Below, piece by piece: positions 16,536-24,761 of a stretch of DNA of 64,000 bases. How positions within the stretch are numbered: position 1 is the first letter of the stretch; each line of letters begins with the position of its first letter. The notes below the pieces were generated by a model. The model did no database searches, was not told the origin of the DNA, and saw only the letters and a list, made by a program, of their open reading frames with translations. Position numbers and translations under genes: made by a program. Source of the DNA: DASXMT01 sp035552655 (GTDB taxonomy: Bacteria; Actinomycetota; Acidimicrobiia; Acidimicrobiales; RAAP-2); the NCBI GenBank assembly GCA_035552655.1, contig DASZLD010000038.1, positions 4,966-68,965 on the forward strand, given 5' to 3'.

Positions 16536-17021
16536 TCAGACGGTCTTCGTCTCTTTTCCGCCGGCCATCAGCTCGGCCAGTCGATCGAGTGTGCGTTCCA
16601 TGTCCCGCTTCGTCTTGTTGGAGTAGATGTCGCCCAGCTTCAACAGGACGCGCATGGGGTCGGGGGTGATGTCCCAGCTCTCCCGGACCACTGTGCCCTC
16701 GGCGACCGGATCCAGTTGGTAACGCCAGACCCTTCCCCCCATCAGACGACCGGCGAATCCCTCCGGGCCGGTCTGCCAGGCGATCCGGCGGTTCTCCTCG
16801 AACTCGACCACCTTGTTGACGGTGGAGTACCGGACTCCGAGCTTCATCCCCATGCCGAACTTGGAACCGAGCACCAGTCGTTCGGGCTCCTGCTCCTTGG
16901 CCCCTTGGAGCATGCCGGAGCCATCGATCAACGTGTGCTTGGCCGCGTCGGCCAGGACGTCGAAGATGGCCTCCGGAGGGGAGGGGATCATGCGTTCAAC
17001 CGTGAGCACGTAGCCCTGCAT
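16536..17021 (-). CDS. SRPBCC (polyketide cyclase/START-like) family protein, 161 aa
   Basis: A small helix-grip lipid-binding fold. It opens YVLTVERMIPSPPEAIFDVLADAAKHTLIDGSG, the usual first strand and helix of the SRPBCC superfamily. It then has alternating beta strands (GMKLGVRYSTVNKVVEFEENRRIAW, GRVWRYQLDPV, GTVVRESWDITP) and a long C-terminal helix. Members carry or modify hydrophobic ligands. The ATG follows AGAGGAG. Its location beside MaoC-type dehydratase genes suggests a role with lipid or steroid-like substrates, which is inference. Confidence 0.82.
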   Translation of the reverse strand: MQGYVLTVERMIPSPPEAIFDVLADAAKHTLIDGSGMLQGAKEQEPERLVLGSKFGMGMKLGVRYSTVNKVVEFEENRRIAWQTGPEGFAGRLMGGRVWRYQLDPVAEGTVVRESWDITPDPMRVLLKLGDIYSNKTKRDMERTLDRLAELMAGGKETKTV

Positions 17022-17239
17022 CGAAACTCCTCTGGTTCGGGTCCGGACGCCTGGTGCTAGACCCTAGATGGTGGTCGATGGGTTGACACTCGACGTTGAC
17101 CTGACCGGTTCCGACCCCGTCCCGGTCCCGGTGATGCCCGCCTGACCAACGGGCGTGGCCCTGGTTCTACCGAGACTGGCCGGACTCGGAGACTCGGCAT
17201 CAACCCCAGGACGCGCCCACCTGGCTAAGTTCGTGATCC

Positions 17240-17389
17240 ATGCCCGGCCGTCCGCCACCGTCACCCACGTGCACGCGCTCGCCCTTGGGCACCTTCGCCG
17301 AGTGTCCCCACTGCGGCGCCGAGCTCCGACCCGAGCACGCCCACTTCCGGTGCACGGGCTGCGGTTGGCGCGACTCCTGCTGCGACTAA
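17240..17389 (+). CDS. Small zinc-ribbon protein, 49 aa
   Basis: An ATG at 17240 opens a short frame ending in TAA at 17387-17389. The product has two CxxC knuckles, FAECPHCGAEL (C22, C25) and FRCTGCGWRD (C38, C41), and ends in SCCD. Paired CPxCG motifs about twelve residues apart are the hallmark of a zinc ribbon, and the RDSCCD ending is reminiscent of small conserved bacterial zinc-ribbon proteins. Frame-specific cysteine placement in GC-rich DNA is unlikely by chance. It lies convergent to the HadB-like gene. Function unknown; nucleic-acid or protein contact is usual for such ribbons. Confidence 0.65.
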   Translation: MPGRPPPSPTCTRSPLGTFAECPHCGAELRPEHAHFRCTGCGWRDSCCD

Positions 17390-17423
17390 CCCCGCGCCGA
17401 CGAGCCGGATCCGGTGCCGAAGC

Positions 17424-17837
17424 TCAGGGGTCGATGCGGGCGGTGGCCGTGCCGGTGAAGACCTCGGCGCCATCCTGGTTCACGGTGGTGATCTCCAGTT
17501 CGACCAGATTGTCGCCGCTGATTTCGGTGATCTCCGCTTTCGCCGTCAGGTCGTCTCCCGGCCACACCTGGGCGCGGAACCGGCCACCGAAGCGGACCAG
17601 GCGCCCGTCGCCCACGTAGTCGGTCAGCATCCGTCCGGTCAGGCCCATGGTCAACATGCCGTGGGCGAAGACCGAGGGGTAACCGGCCACCTTGGTGGCG
17701 AACACCTCATCGCTGTGGAGCGGGTTGTAGTCGCCCGATGCCCCCGCGTACTGGACGATCTGGGTCCGGGTCAGGTTCTCCACTACCACCTGCTCGTGGA
17801 CCGATCCCACCTTGAGCTCGCTTCGACGAAGAGCCAT
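17424..17837 (-). CDS. MaoC-like (R)-specific dehydratase/hydratase, HadB-type subunit, 137 aa
   Basis: A single hot-dog domain with the hydratase-2 motif YAGASGDYNPLHSDEVFATKVAGYPSVFAHGML, including the catalytic D-x(4)-H pair (DYNPLH). Such proteins hydrate or dehydrate acyl thioesters. It is the catalytic partner of the upstream gene, whose stop overlaps this ATG by one base (TGATG), the same arrangement as the mycobacterial hadA-hadB pair of the fatty-acid synthase II system. Here the setting is catabolic, so a degradative enoyl-CoA hydratase is equally possible. Confidence 0.87.
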   Translation of the reverse strand: MALRRSELKVGSVHEQVVVENLTRTQIVQYAGASGDYNPLHSDEVFATKVAGYPSVFAHGMLTMGLTGRMLTDYVGDGRLVRFGGRFRAQVWPGDDLTAKAEITEISGDNLVELEITTVNQDGAEVFTGTATARIDP

Positions 17838-18328
17838 CAGCCCTCCTCCACTGTCTTCGAGGTGCGCACGCCCACGCCCCGGGCCGTGACCACCAGTTCC
17901 CCGGCCGGGTTCCGGTACTCGACGATGTGCTCGGAGAAGGTCATGGTTCCCCCCCGCCGGCCCTCCTTGGTCCAGGTCTCGCCCTCGCTGGTGGTGGCCG
18001 TCAGCACCTCGCCGGGCCCGAGGGGCCGGTGGTACTCGAAATGCTGCTCGGCGTGGAGGCCGGTCCCGCCGCCTCCGCTGCCTGGCGCTCGCTGCACACC
18101 GGTGGGCTCCTTTCCGGAGCCGAACCAGGGCTCGCCGATCCGGGGGCGGAGCGAGTAGTTGGGGTCGAACTGGGCGCTCGACTGCACGAAGGTGGGTGGC
18201 GCCACCACATGGCCCACTTCGGTGGTGGCGGCATAGGCGGCGTCGGAGTAGATGGGATTGGGATCCCCCACCGCCCGAGCGAACATCATGATGTGTCCCG
18301 CCTCTACCGGAAACTCGATCGGATCCAT
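17837..18328 (-). CDS. MaoC-like N-terminal domain protein, HadA-type subunit, 163 aa
   Basis: A hot-dog fold protein lacking an obvious complete catalytic motif. It reads EFPVEAGHIMMFARAVGDPNPIYSDAAYA, then VAPPTFVQSSAQFDP, typical of the FAS1/HadA-type N-terminal MaoC domain that forms a heterodimer with a HadB-type subunit. The ATG at 18328 is preceded by a perfect GGAGG six bases away, which rejects a longer frame reaching 18415. It is translated just before the HadB-like gene. It is divergent from a short ORF and the acetoacetyl-CoA synthetase gene, with only 23 bp between start codons. Confidence 0.85.
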   Translation of the reverse strand: MDPIEFPVEAGHIMMFARAVGDPNPIYSDAAYAATTEVGHVVAPPTFVQSSAQFDPNYSLRPRIGEPWFGSGKEPTGVQRAPGSGGGGTGLHAEQHFEYHRPLGPGEVLTATTSEGETWTKEGRRGGTMTFSEHIVEYRNPAGELVVTARGVGVRTSKTVEEG

Positions 18329-18351
18329 CTGTCCTCCTTCGTCGACGCTGT

Positions 18352-18540
18352 ATGTCCTATCCACAGGTGGTGTCTCTGCGCAAGCGAGGTCCCGTTCCCC
18401 GGCGGTTGCCGGCACCCGACCGGTTCGACGCCGAGCGGTACTTCCGCGATGCTCCCCTCATGATCGTGGGAGCAGGCGTCGACGAGATCCGGCACAGGGA
18501 GGAGGGCCGAGTGCCCGAGGCCCGAGGGGATCGGCCATGA
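18352..18540 (+). CDS. Possible small protein upstream of acetoacetyl-CoA synthetase, 62 aa
   Basis: An ATG at 18352 opens a 62-residue frame whose TGA overlaps the synthetase ATG as ATGA. The product is basic, with RFDAERYFRDAPLMIVGAGVDEIR in its centre. It has no known domain. For: the four-base overlap and the position at the head of a transcript. Against: no clear ribosome site, and start codons 23 bp from a divergent gene. It may instead be a coupling leader peptide or chance. Confidence 0.35.
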   Translation: MSYPQVVSLRKRGPVPRRLPAPDRFDAERYFRDAPLMIVGAGVDEIRHREEGRVPEARGDRP

Positions 18541-20573
18541 CCTCCCCGGTGATGGACGAAGGAACCGTGCTGTGGGAGCCCTCGGCCGAGCGGGTCCGAG
18601 CGGCCAAGATCTCGGCCTTCATGGCCTGGCTGCGAACCGACCGGGGTGTCGACGTCGAGGACTACGCCGCCCTGCAGCGCTGGTCGGTCGGCCAGATCGA
18701 GCCCTTCTGGGCCGCCGTCCGCCAGTACTTCGGCGTGGGCTCGGACGACGGCGCCGAACCGGTGCTGGTTCGGGGCAACGGCGCCGAGCACGCTCGCTGG
18801 TTCCCCAACCTCGAGCTGAACTACGTCGACGGCCTCCTCGCTCAACCCGACGACGACATCGCCGTCATCGACTGGGGTGAGGAACGCCGTCCCGCTTCGC
18901 TCACCTACGGCGAGCTTCGGGCCCAGGCCGGGGCCATGGCACGCGCCCTGGTCGGCCTGGGAGTTGGACCCGGTGACCGGGTGGCGGCGGTCATGACCAA
19001 CTCCGTCCCCGCCATCGTTGCCTTCCTGGCCACCGCCTCCATCGGGGCGGTGTGGTCGAGCTGCGCGCCCGAATTCGGGACCGAGGGCATGCTCGACCGG
19101 TTCACCCAGATCGAGCCGACGGTGCTGGTGGCAGTGGAGGGCTACCGGTACGGCGGCCGCTACTACTCGTTGAGCCACAAGATCGAGGCGCTGGAGGCAT
19201 CGCTTCCCACGGTGATCGCCACCGTGGTCGTGCCCACTGAGCCGGATCCGGACTCCGAGCTCGCCGCGCCCCCCACCCGGGTCCGCCGTCGTACCTGGGC
19301 ATCAATGCTGGCCGAGCCGGCCCCACTGCAGGCCACGCCGGTGACCTTCGAGCACCCGCTGTGGATCCTCTACTCGTCGGGCACCACCGGACTGCCCAAG
19401 CCCATCGTGCAGGGACACGGAGGCATCGTTCTCGAGCACTTGAAGTCGGTGTCGTTGCACTGCGACCTCGGCCCCGGTGATCGCTTCTTCTGGTTCACCA
19501 CCACCGGGTGGATGATGTGGAACTTCCTCCTCGGTGGGCTCCTGGTCGGCGCCACCATCTGCTGTTACGACGGCAATCCGGCCTGGCCCGATCCGGGTGC
19601 TCTGTGGCGCATGGCCTCCGAGCTGTCGATCACCTATTTCGGCACCAGCGCGCCGTTCATCGAGACCTGCCGGAAGGGCGACATCATGCCCCGACGCGAC
19701 GCCGGAGCCAATTCGATCCACACCCTGGGGTCGACGGGTGCGCCGCTGTCACCCGAGGGGTTCGTGTGGGCCAACTCGGCGGTGGGCGACGACGTGCTGG
19801 TGGCCTCGATGTCGGGTGGCACTGACGTCTGCACCGGGTTCCTGGGCGCCTGCCCGCTCCTTCCCGTGCGGGTGGGCGAGCTGTCGTGCGCCCAGCTCGG
19901 TGCGGCGGTCGACGCCTACGACGAGAACGGCGCTTCGGTGGTGGGCGAGGTGGGCGAGCTGGTCATCACCCAGCCCATGCCGTCGATGCCCACCGAGCTC
20001 TATGGCGACCCTGACGGCTCACGACTGCACGACAGCTACTTCGCTTCCTTCCCCGACGTGTGGCGACACGGCGACTGGGTAAAGCTGACCCCGAGTGGCG
20101 GTGCGGTGATCTACGGCCGATCGGACGCCACCCTCAACCGTGGCGGCGTGCGCATGGGCACGGCCGAGTTCTACCGGGTCGTCGAAGCACTGGCCGAGGT
20201 GGCTGACTCCTTGGTGGTCGATACCTCCGAGCTGGGCCGGGAAGGCGAGCTGGTGCTGTTGGTGGTGCCGGCGACCGATCCCTCCGCCGTGGCCACCGCC
20301 GGGCTGAGCGACGACCTCGTGACCCACCTCCGCCAGGTCATCCGGGACCAGCTCTCTCCCCGCCACGTGCCCAACCGGCTCATCGGGGTCCCCGCCCTGC
20401 CCCACACCATCAACGGCAAGCGCATCGAGGTGCCGGTGCGCAAGATGCTGCTGGGCACGCCCATCGAAGCGGCGGTGGCCGCGTCGGCCCTCGACCGCCC
20501 CGACGCGCTCCAGGGCCTGCTCGACGTCCTCTCGGCTCACGACCTGCTCCCCTCGGGTACCACCTCGAAGTAG
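18537..20573 (+). CDS. Acetoacetyl-CoA synthetase (acetoacetate-CoA ligase), 678 aa
   Basis: Activates acetoacetate, or related 3-oxo acids, to the CoA thioester with ATP. The N-terminal ACAS domain is present (QIEPFWAAVRQYFGV). The AMP-binding loop is WILYSSGTTGLPKPIVQGHGG, and MSGGTDVCTGFLGACP and GDWVKLTPSGGAVIYGRSDATLNRGGVRMGTAE are typical of this family. Length and the TTTGWMMWNFLLGGLLVGA segment distinguish it from acetyl-CoA synthetase. The C-terminal lysine is in NGKRIEVPV. Start chosen at 18537, where it overlaps the stop of the short upstream frame; a longer frame to 18252 crosses the divergent gene. Ketone-body or branched acid use fits the neighbouring catabolic genes. Confidence 0.9.
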   Translation: MTSPVMDEGTVLWEPSAERVRAAKISAFMAWLRTDRGVDVEDYAALQRWSVGQIEPFWAAVRQYFGVGSDDGAEPVLVRGNGAEHARWFPNLELNYVDGLLAQPDDDIAVIDWGEERRPASLTYGELRAQAGAMARALVGLGVGPGDRVAAVMTNSVPAIVAFLATASIGAVWSSCAPEFGTEGMLDRFTQIEPTVLVAVEGYRYGGRYYSLSHKIEALEASLPTVIATVVVPTEPDPDSELAAPPTRVRRRTWASMLAEPAPLQATPVTFEHPLWILYSSGTTGLPKPIVQGHGGIVLEHLKSVSLHCDLGPGDRFFWFTTTGWMMWNFLLGGLLVGATICCYDGNPAWPDPGALWRMASELSITYFGTSAPFIETCRKGDIMPRRDAGANSIHTLGSTGAPLSPEGFVWANSAVGDDVLVASMSGGTDVCTGFLGACPLLPVRVGELSCAQLGAAVDAYDENGASVVGEVGELVITQPMPSMPTELYGDPDGSRLHDSYFASFPDVWRHGDWVKLTPSGGAVIYGRSDATLNRGGVRMGTAEFYRVVEALAEVADSLVVDTSELGREGELVLLVVPATDPSAVATAGLSDDLVTHLRQVIRDQLSPRHVPNRLIGVPALPHTINGKRIEVPVRKMLLGTPIEAAVAASALDRPDALQGLLDVLSAHDLLPSGTTSK

Positions 20574-20597
20574 CGACACCCTCGGGGCCAGCCTCTG

Positions 20598-21575
20598 TCA
20601 GGTGATGGCCAAGGCGTTGGGCGGCGAGGCCACCCCGGCGTGCACGTTGAGCGGCGCCGAGGTGAACAGGCAGTCGTAGCGGCCCCTTTCTTCGCAGTCG
20701 GCGGCCAGGCCATCGAGATCGAAGAGCTCGCCGATGGGTAACCCCAGCAGCGGCAGCAACGACAAGTGGAGGAAACCCCCGATCAGGTCCTCGGGCGTCG
20801 CCGTCTCCGGGTCGAGGCGCGGGCCGGTGAACAGGGGCGGGGGCCAGACCTCGAGGGCCGGGTTGTCGGCGGCCACGGCGGCGATGTGGAGGTCCCACAA
20901 GGTGGCGGCCATCGCCGTCCCGGCCCGGAGACCACACGCCGGCGAGGACCGGTCGGCCTGGGCCGATCGGCCGGCGTCGTCAAGGCTCCGGTACCAGGCC
21001 AGCCATCCGGTGCGGATGAGCAGGACGTCCCCCACCTCGACCGTCACCCCCTGGGTCTCCAACGTGGCCAGCAGGTCCTCGGGTTCGATGGCGTCGGTGG
21101 AGCCGGGCCGCAGGGGTCGATCGACCGAGGACCGCCACTGCCCCACGTCGGCCAGGACGGCCCGGCCCACGATGCCCCGCTGGGCCCACAGGTGGACGCC
21201 ATGCTCCTCGTCGGGACGGCCGTTGTAGAACCCGTAGCGGGGGTGTTGGATGTGGCGGAACCCGTCCCACTGGCTCGAGCTCTGGGTGTTCCAGTGGTGG
21301 AGCTCGTCGTCGTGGCCCACGCCCGAGCCGAGGTTGCTGACCACGTGCTCGAACGCGGCGCGGCCGAACAAGGGTGGTGAGGGCAGCTCGAGCTCAAGGT
21401 TCAGATTGTGGACGCGTCCGGCTTCCGGGATCGACTGGGCTCGCCGCACCCGCTCAGGGGTGAGGAGGTTGAGGCACCCCAGCGCGCCATCGTCGTCCCA
21501 CACACCCCACGACGATCCCGGCGGAGCGTCGCTGGTGATGGGCAACTGCGCGTAGGTCGGCATCGACTCGGTCAT
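20598..21575 (-). CDS. Cyclase family protein (kynurenine formamidase-like metal hydrolase), 325 aa
   Basis: Belongs to the cyclase/KynB superfamily, metal-dependent hydrolases. Here the signature lies in GVGHDDELHHWNTQSSSQWDGFRHIQHP, an actinobacterial variant of HxGTHxDxPxH in which the metal-ligand area is QWDGFRH. The C-terminal AAVAADNPALEV is also typical. The ATG at 21575 follows GAGGAGG by eight bases. A much longer frame in the same register runs on through the thiolase-like gene and is not coding there. It is the last gene of a leftward unit with the DUF35 and thiolase-like genes, 13 bp after the latter. It may open a lactone or hydrolyse an intermediate; the substrate is unknown. 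Confidence 0.8.
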   Translation of the reverse strand: MTESMPTYAQLPITSDAPPGSSWGVWDDDGALGCLNLLTPERVRRAQSIPEAGRVHNLNLELELPSPPLFGRAAFEHVVSNLGSGVGHDDELHHWNTQSSSQWDGFRHIQHPRYGFYNGRPDEEHGVHLWAQRGIVGRAVLADVGQWRSSVDRPLRPGSTDAIEPEDLLATLETQGVTVEVGDVLLIRTGWLAWYRSLDDAGRSAQADRSSPACGLRAGTAMAATLWDLHIAAVAADNPALEVWPPPLFTGPRLDPETATPEDLIGGFLHLSLLPLLGLPIGELFDLDGLAADCEERGRYDCLFTSAPLNVHAGVASPPNALAIT

Positions 21576-21588
21576 GGATGGCCCCTCC

Positions 21589-22788
21589 TCACTGCTGGTG
21601 CGAACTGTAGAGGACCGCCCCTCCGAAGTTGGGAGTGGACTGACAGGCCAGGGCCACGTCGGCTTTCTCCAGCTGCCGTGGCCCGGCCCGTTGAGACAAC
21701 TGCAGATAGCACTCGAGCATCTGGGGCACGCCATGCATCCGCCCATTGCCCAGCGCGCCACCCCCGGAGAGGAACGGGTGACCCGAGCCGGGACGAAGTC
21801 CGCCATCTTGGACGAACCGGTGGGCCTCGCCCCGTGGGCAGTAGCCCAGGGCCTCCAGCCAGAAGTAGATGAAGGGCGAGAAGCCGTCGTAGAGCTGGGG
21901 GACGTCGACGTCCTGGCGCGACAGGCCGGCGCTCTCCCACAGGTGGCCGGCCATCTCCGTCCCCGCTTCGTGGATCTCGTCGAGAGACCAGTAGCCGATG
22001 CCGTTGTTGGGCCGGGAGCGGCTCTGGGCGAACCCGGCCACATAGACGGGCCGGTGGGGCAAGTCACGGGCCCGCTCGGCGCTGGTGAGGACGAAGGCGC
22101 CCACCCCGCTGATGGGCAGGTCGCAGTCGAGCAGGGAAATCGGGTCGGCGATCATCCGGGCCTCCATGTAGTCGTCCACGGTGATCGGGCGGTCGTGCCA
22201 GTACGACCACGGAATCGACGCGCCGTTGCGCCGGGCCTCCACCACCACGGTGGCCATGTCCTCGCGTGTCGCCCCGTACCGCTGCATGTACTCCATGTAG
22301 GGCAGGGCGGCCTGGGCGATCGGGCTCCAGTAGCCCTGGGGTGCGTTCCACTGGGAGTCGCCGTCGGCCTCGGTCATCGGGTTCTCGTGATAGCGGCCCG
22401 GCGGGTTGAACATGGCCCGGTGCACGAGCACGTAGTCGGCCGCCCCGGTGGCGATGGCCGTGGCCGCCAGGATGACCGATCCGGGGATCTGCCCCACGCC
22501 CTGGAACCCGCATAGCCAGCGCGGACGGATCCCCAGCTGTTCGGCCAACCAGTCGGAGGTGACGATGTGGGTGCCGTCAACGACGGCCCTTCCTCCGCTG
22601 GAGGGAAAGATGGCCCCGGTGGTGAAGCCGTCGACCTGCTCCTTGGTCAGTCCGGCATCGGCGATGGCCTCCAGCGCGGTCTTGATGGCCAGGGTGCCCA
22701 GCGGCTCGTCGATGTGGCGCGTGATCGGGCTGTGGGCGTAGCCGGCGATGGCCACCTGGCCGCTGCCGCGGAAGCGGGGCGCGGTCAT
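21589..22788 (-). CDS. Thiolase-fold protein (lipid-transfer/Ltp2-like, probable aldolase), 399 aa
   Basis: A thiolase-superfamily protein that seems to lack the nucleophilic cysteine: aligning ATAIATGAADYVLVHRA with the canonical I..G..D element puts a valine of CGFQGVGQIPGS where the Cys should be. The C-terminal GHP motif is replaced by GGGALGNGRMHGVPQMLE, a pattern seen in Ltp2-type steroid side-chain aldolases and SCP-x-related proteins. The start ATG overlaps the stop of the DUF35 gene (ATGA), the same pairing as in Ltp2-ChsH2(DUF35) complexes. I infer a retro-aldolase or non-condensing role on a CoA thioester; a true acetyltransferase is less likely. Confidence 0.82.
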   Translation of the reverse strand: MTAPRFRGSGQVAIAGYAHSPITRHIDEPLGTLAIKTALEAIADAGLTKEQVDGFTTGAIFPSSGGRAVVDGTHIVTSDWLAEQLGIRPRWLCGFQGVGQIPGSVILAATAIATGAADYVLVHRAMFNPPGRYHENPMTEADGDSQWNAPQGYWSPIAQAALPYMEYMQRYGATREDMATVVVEARRNGASIPWSYWHDRPITVDDYMEARMIADPISLLDCDLPISGVGAFVLTSAERARDLPHRPVYVAGFAQSRSRPNNGIGYWSLDEIHEAGTEMAGHLWESAGLSRQDVDVPQLYDGFSPFIYFWLEALGYCPRGEAHRFVQDGGLRPGSGHPFLSGGGALGNGRMHGVPQMLECYLQLSQRAGPRQLEKADVALACQSTPNFGGAVLYSSHQQ

Positions 22789-23219
22789 CGCGTCACCGCC
22801 GACCGGAAGTGGGGCACGGAGATGCCGGGGGCCACGTCGTCGAAAACGATCTCGACCGGCATCCCCACTCGCATCTCCGACGCTGTCCCGTCGACCAGGA
22901 ACAGGACCAGGCGGAGGCCTTCTTGCTCGTCCAGCTCGGCCTCGGCCAGGACGTAGGGGACGTCTCCGGCGAAACCGGCCAGGAAGGCGTCCCGCACCAC
23001 GGTCCACGTCCTGACCGTGGCTCGCCCGCTCAGCGGCTCAAAGTGGAAGGACCGGTCGGGCGACAGGCATTGGCGGCAGATGTCCACCGGCGGATGGCTG
23101 AGGAAGCCGCACTGGTCGCACTGTTGGATGGCCAGCACATGGTTGGCCGCGGCCTCCCAGAATCCGGCTGACTGCGCGTCGGGTACGGGGACCGGTTTCG
23201 GGATGCTGGTGGTCTCCAA
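22785..23219 (-). CDS. Zn-ribbon/OB-fold (DUF35) acyl-CoA-associated protein, 144 aa
   Basis: Partner subunit for the thiolase-like protein. The N-terminal helix SAGFWEAAANHVLAIQQ is followed by a zinc ribbon with C34, C37, C48 and C51 (CDQCGFL and CRQCLS) and an OB fold (RATVRTWTVVRDAFLAGF through VGMPVEIVFDDV). DUF35 domains bind acyl-CoA and scaffold thiolase-fold enzymes. The start is TTG at 23219, with AGGAG nine bases upstream; no in-frame ATG is available. Its stop overlaps the thiolase-like start by four bases, implying coupled translation of a heteromeric complex. Confidence 0.9.
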   Translation of the reverse strand: METTSIPKPVPVPDAQSAGFWEAAANHVLAIQQCDQCGFLSHPPVDICRQCLSPDRSFHFEPLSGRATVRTWTVVRDAFLAGFAGDVPYVLAEAELDEQEGLRLVLFLVDGTASEMRVGMPVEIVFDDVAPGISVPHFRSAVTR

Positions 23220-23377
23220 TGGCTCATCTCCTCACAGGCGTGGTGGCGAACGGCAGCATGCCAGAGGGTCAGGAAGTGCGCACGGTGGGAGGCCGTGGTG
23301 TCGCTGCTCGGCTCCCGCCGGTCTGATCCCCATGGTGGGCCAAACCGGCCTCGTTCCTCCGTGGCAGACTGCGGCTC

Positions 23378-23680
23378 ATGATCATCGTTGCCGGATACAT
23401 GGACGTAGACCCAGCCGTTCGCGGCGAATTCCTGGAGGCCAGGCGGGAGTCGATCGTGGCCACCCACTCCGAGCCGGGGTGCATTGAGTACACCTTCAGC
23501 GCCGACGCCCTCGAGCCGGGACGAGTGCGCCTGTTCGAGCGGTGGGAGTCCAAGGACGACCTTCGTACCCATCTGGCCGCCATGTCGGAGCAGGCCACCC
23601 CGGCGTCGCCCCAATTCAATGTGACCGCAGTCGAGTTGTTGCAGTACGAGATCAGCGCCCAGGGCCCCCTCGGGAGCTGA
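23378..23680 (+). CDS. Antibiotic biosynthesis monooxygenase (ABM) domain protein, 100 aa
   Basis: A small dimeric alpha/beta ferredoxin-like protein. MIIVAGYMDVDPAVRGEFLEA, then SIVATHSEPGCIEYTFSADAL, RVRLFERWESKDDLRTHLA and a closing strand match the ABM/YgiN family. These are cofactor-free quinol or aromatic monooxygenases, or heme-handling proteins. It lies between the divergent DUF35/thiolase unit and an aldo/keto reductase gene 47 bp downstream. CAGACT lies seven bases before the ATG and there is no ribosome site, consistent with a leaderless message. Confidence 0.87.
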   Translation: MIIVAGYMDVDPAVRGEFLEARRESIVATHSEPGCIEYTFSADALEPGRVRLFERWESKDDLRTHLAAMSEQATPASPQFNVTAVELLQYEISAQGPLGS

Positions 23681-23727
23681 CGACCGAGCCTGCTCCACAG
23701 GGATGGCAACCCGCGTAGGGTGCGTGC

Positions 23728-24741
23728 ATGGCTGATCGCTCCTACCCCACCCGCCTTCTCGGACCCTCGGGCCTGGAGGTCTCCGCCCAGGGCCTTGGTT
23801 GCATGGGCATGTCGGCGACGTATGGTCCGGCCGACGAGGACGAGTCCATTGCCACCATCCACCGCTCCCTCGACCTGGGGATCAACTTCTTGGACACGGC
23901 CAACGTCTACGGGCGTGGCCACAATGAGGAGCTGGTCGGTCGGGCCATCGCCGGGCACCGGGACGAGGTGGTCCTGGCCACCAAGTTCTCCATCGAGTTC
24001 GGCGATGACGGCCGGCGGTCGATCAACGGCCGTCCCGACTACGTGAAGGCCTGCTGCAACGATTCGCTCCGGCGTCTGGCGACCGACCACATCGACCTCT
24101 ACTACCAGCACCGGGTCGACCCGACGGTGCCCATCGAGGACACGGTCGGGGCCATGGCCGAGCTGGTGGCCGAGGGCAAGGTCAGGCACCTCGGGTTGTC
24201 CGAGGCCAGCGCGGCCAGCCTGGAGCGAGCCTCCGCCGTCCATCCCATCACCGCCCTCCAGAGCGAGTGGTCGCTGTGGACGAGGGACCTCGAAGCCGAG
24301 GTCCTGCCGGCCGCCCGACGCCTGGGCATCGGCATCGTCCCCTTCAGCCCCCTGGGGCGCGGCTTTCTCTCCGGTCAGATCACCAGCCCCGACGACTTCG
24401 ACAAGAACGACTTCCGGGCCCACAGCCCTCGCTTCCAGGGAGAGAACTTCACCCGCAACCTCGATCTGGTCCGCCAGGTGGAGGAGCTGGCCACGGCCAA
24501 GGGTTGCACCCCCAGCCAGCTGGCTCTGGCCTGGGTGCTGGCCGCCGGTAACGACGTAGCCCCCATCCCGGGGACCAAGCGCCGGACCTACCTGGAAGAC
24601 AACGCAGGTGCGGTCACCGTGGAGTTGTCCAAAGAGGACCTGGCCCAGCTGGACCAGCTGTCTCCCCTCGGGGCCTGGTCCGGTGACCGCTATCCGGTGG
24701 CGGCTGCGGCCAACTACGGCGACAGTCCTCCCCAGGGGTAA
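23728..24741 (+). CDS. Aldo/keto reductase, 337 aa
   Basis: NADPH-dependent reductase of carbonyls, TIM-barrel fold. The catalytic tetrad is visible: D56, Y61 (FLDTANVYGRGHNEELVGRA), K86 (VVLATKF) and H127 (LYYQHRVD). VPFSPLGRGFLSGQ and IPGTKRRTYLEDNAGAV match the cofactor-binding end. The sequence resembles the YakC/pyridoxal-reductase branch (GLGCMGMSATYG). TAGGGT lies exactly six bases before the ATG, without a ribosome site, suggesting leaderless translation. The downstream hydrolase gene is convergent. Confidence 0.92.
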   Translation: MADRSYPTRLLGPSGLEVSAQGLGCMGMSATYGPADEDESIATIHRSLDLGINFLDTANVYGRGHNEELVGRAIAGHRDEVVLATKFSIEFGDDGRRSINGRPDYVKACCNDSLRRLATDHIDLYYQHRVDPTVPIEDTVGAMAELVAEGKVRHLGLSEASAASLERASAVHPITALQSEWSLWTRDLEAEVLPAARRLGIGIVPFSPLGRGFLSGQITSPDDFDKNDFRAHSPRFQGENFTRNLDLVRQVEELATAKGCTPSQLALAWVLAAGNDVAPIPGTKRRTYLEDNAGAVTVELSKEDLAQLDQLSPLGAWSGDRYPVAAAANYGDSPPQG

Positions 24742-24761
24742 GAGGAAGCAGCGGCGGCCGC

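Noticed and set aside
21576..22067. Upstream extension of the cyclase-family gene to 489 codons
   Set aside because: The extension runs through the thiolase-like gene in another frame and has no homology; GAGGAGG eight bases before 21575 sets the start.
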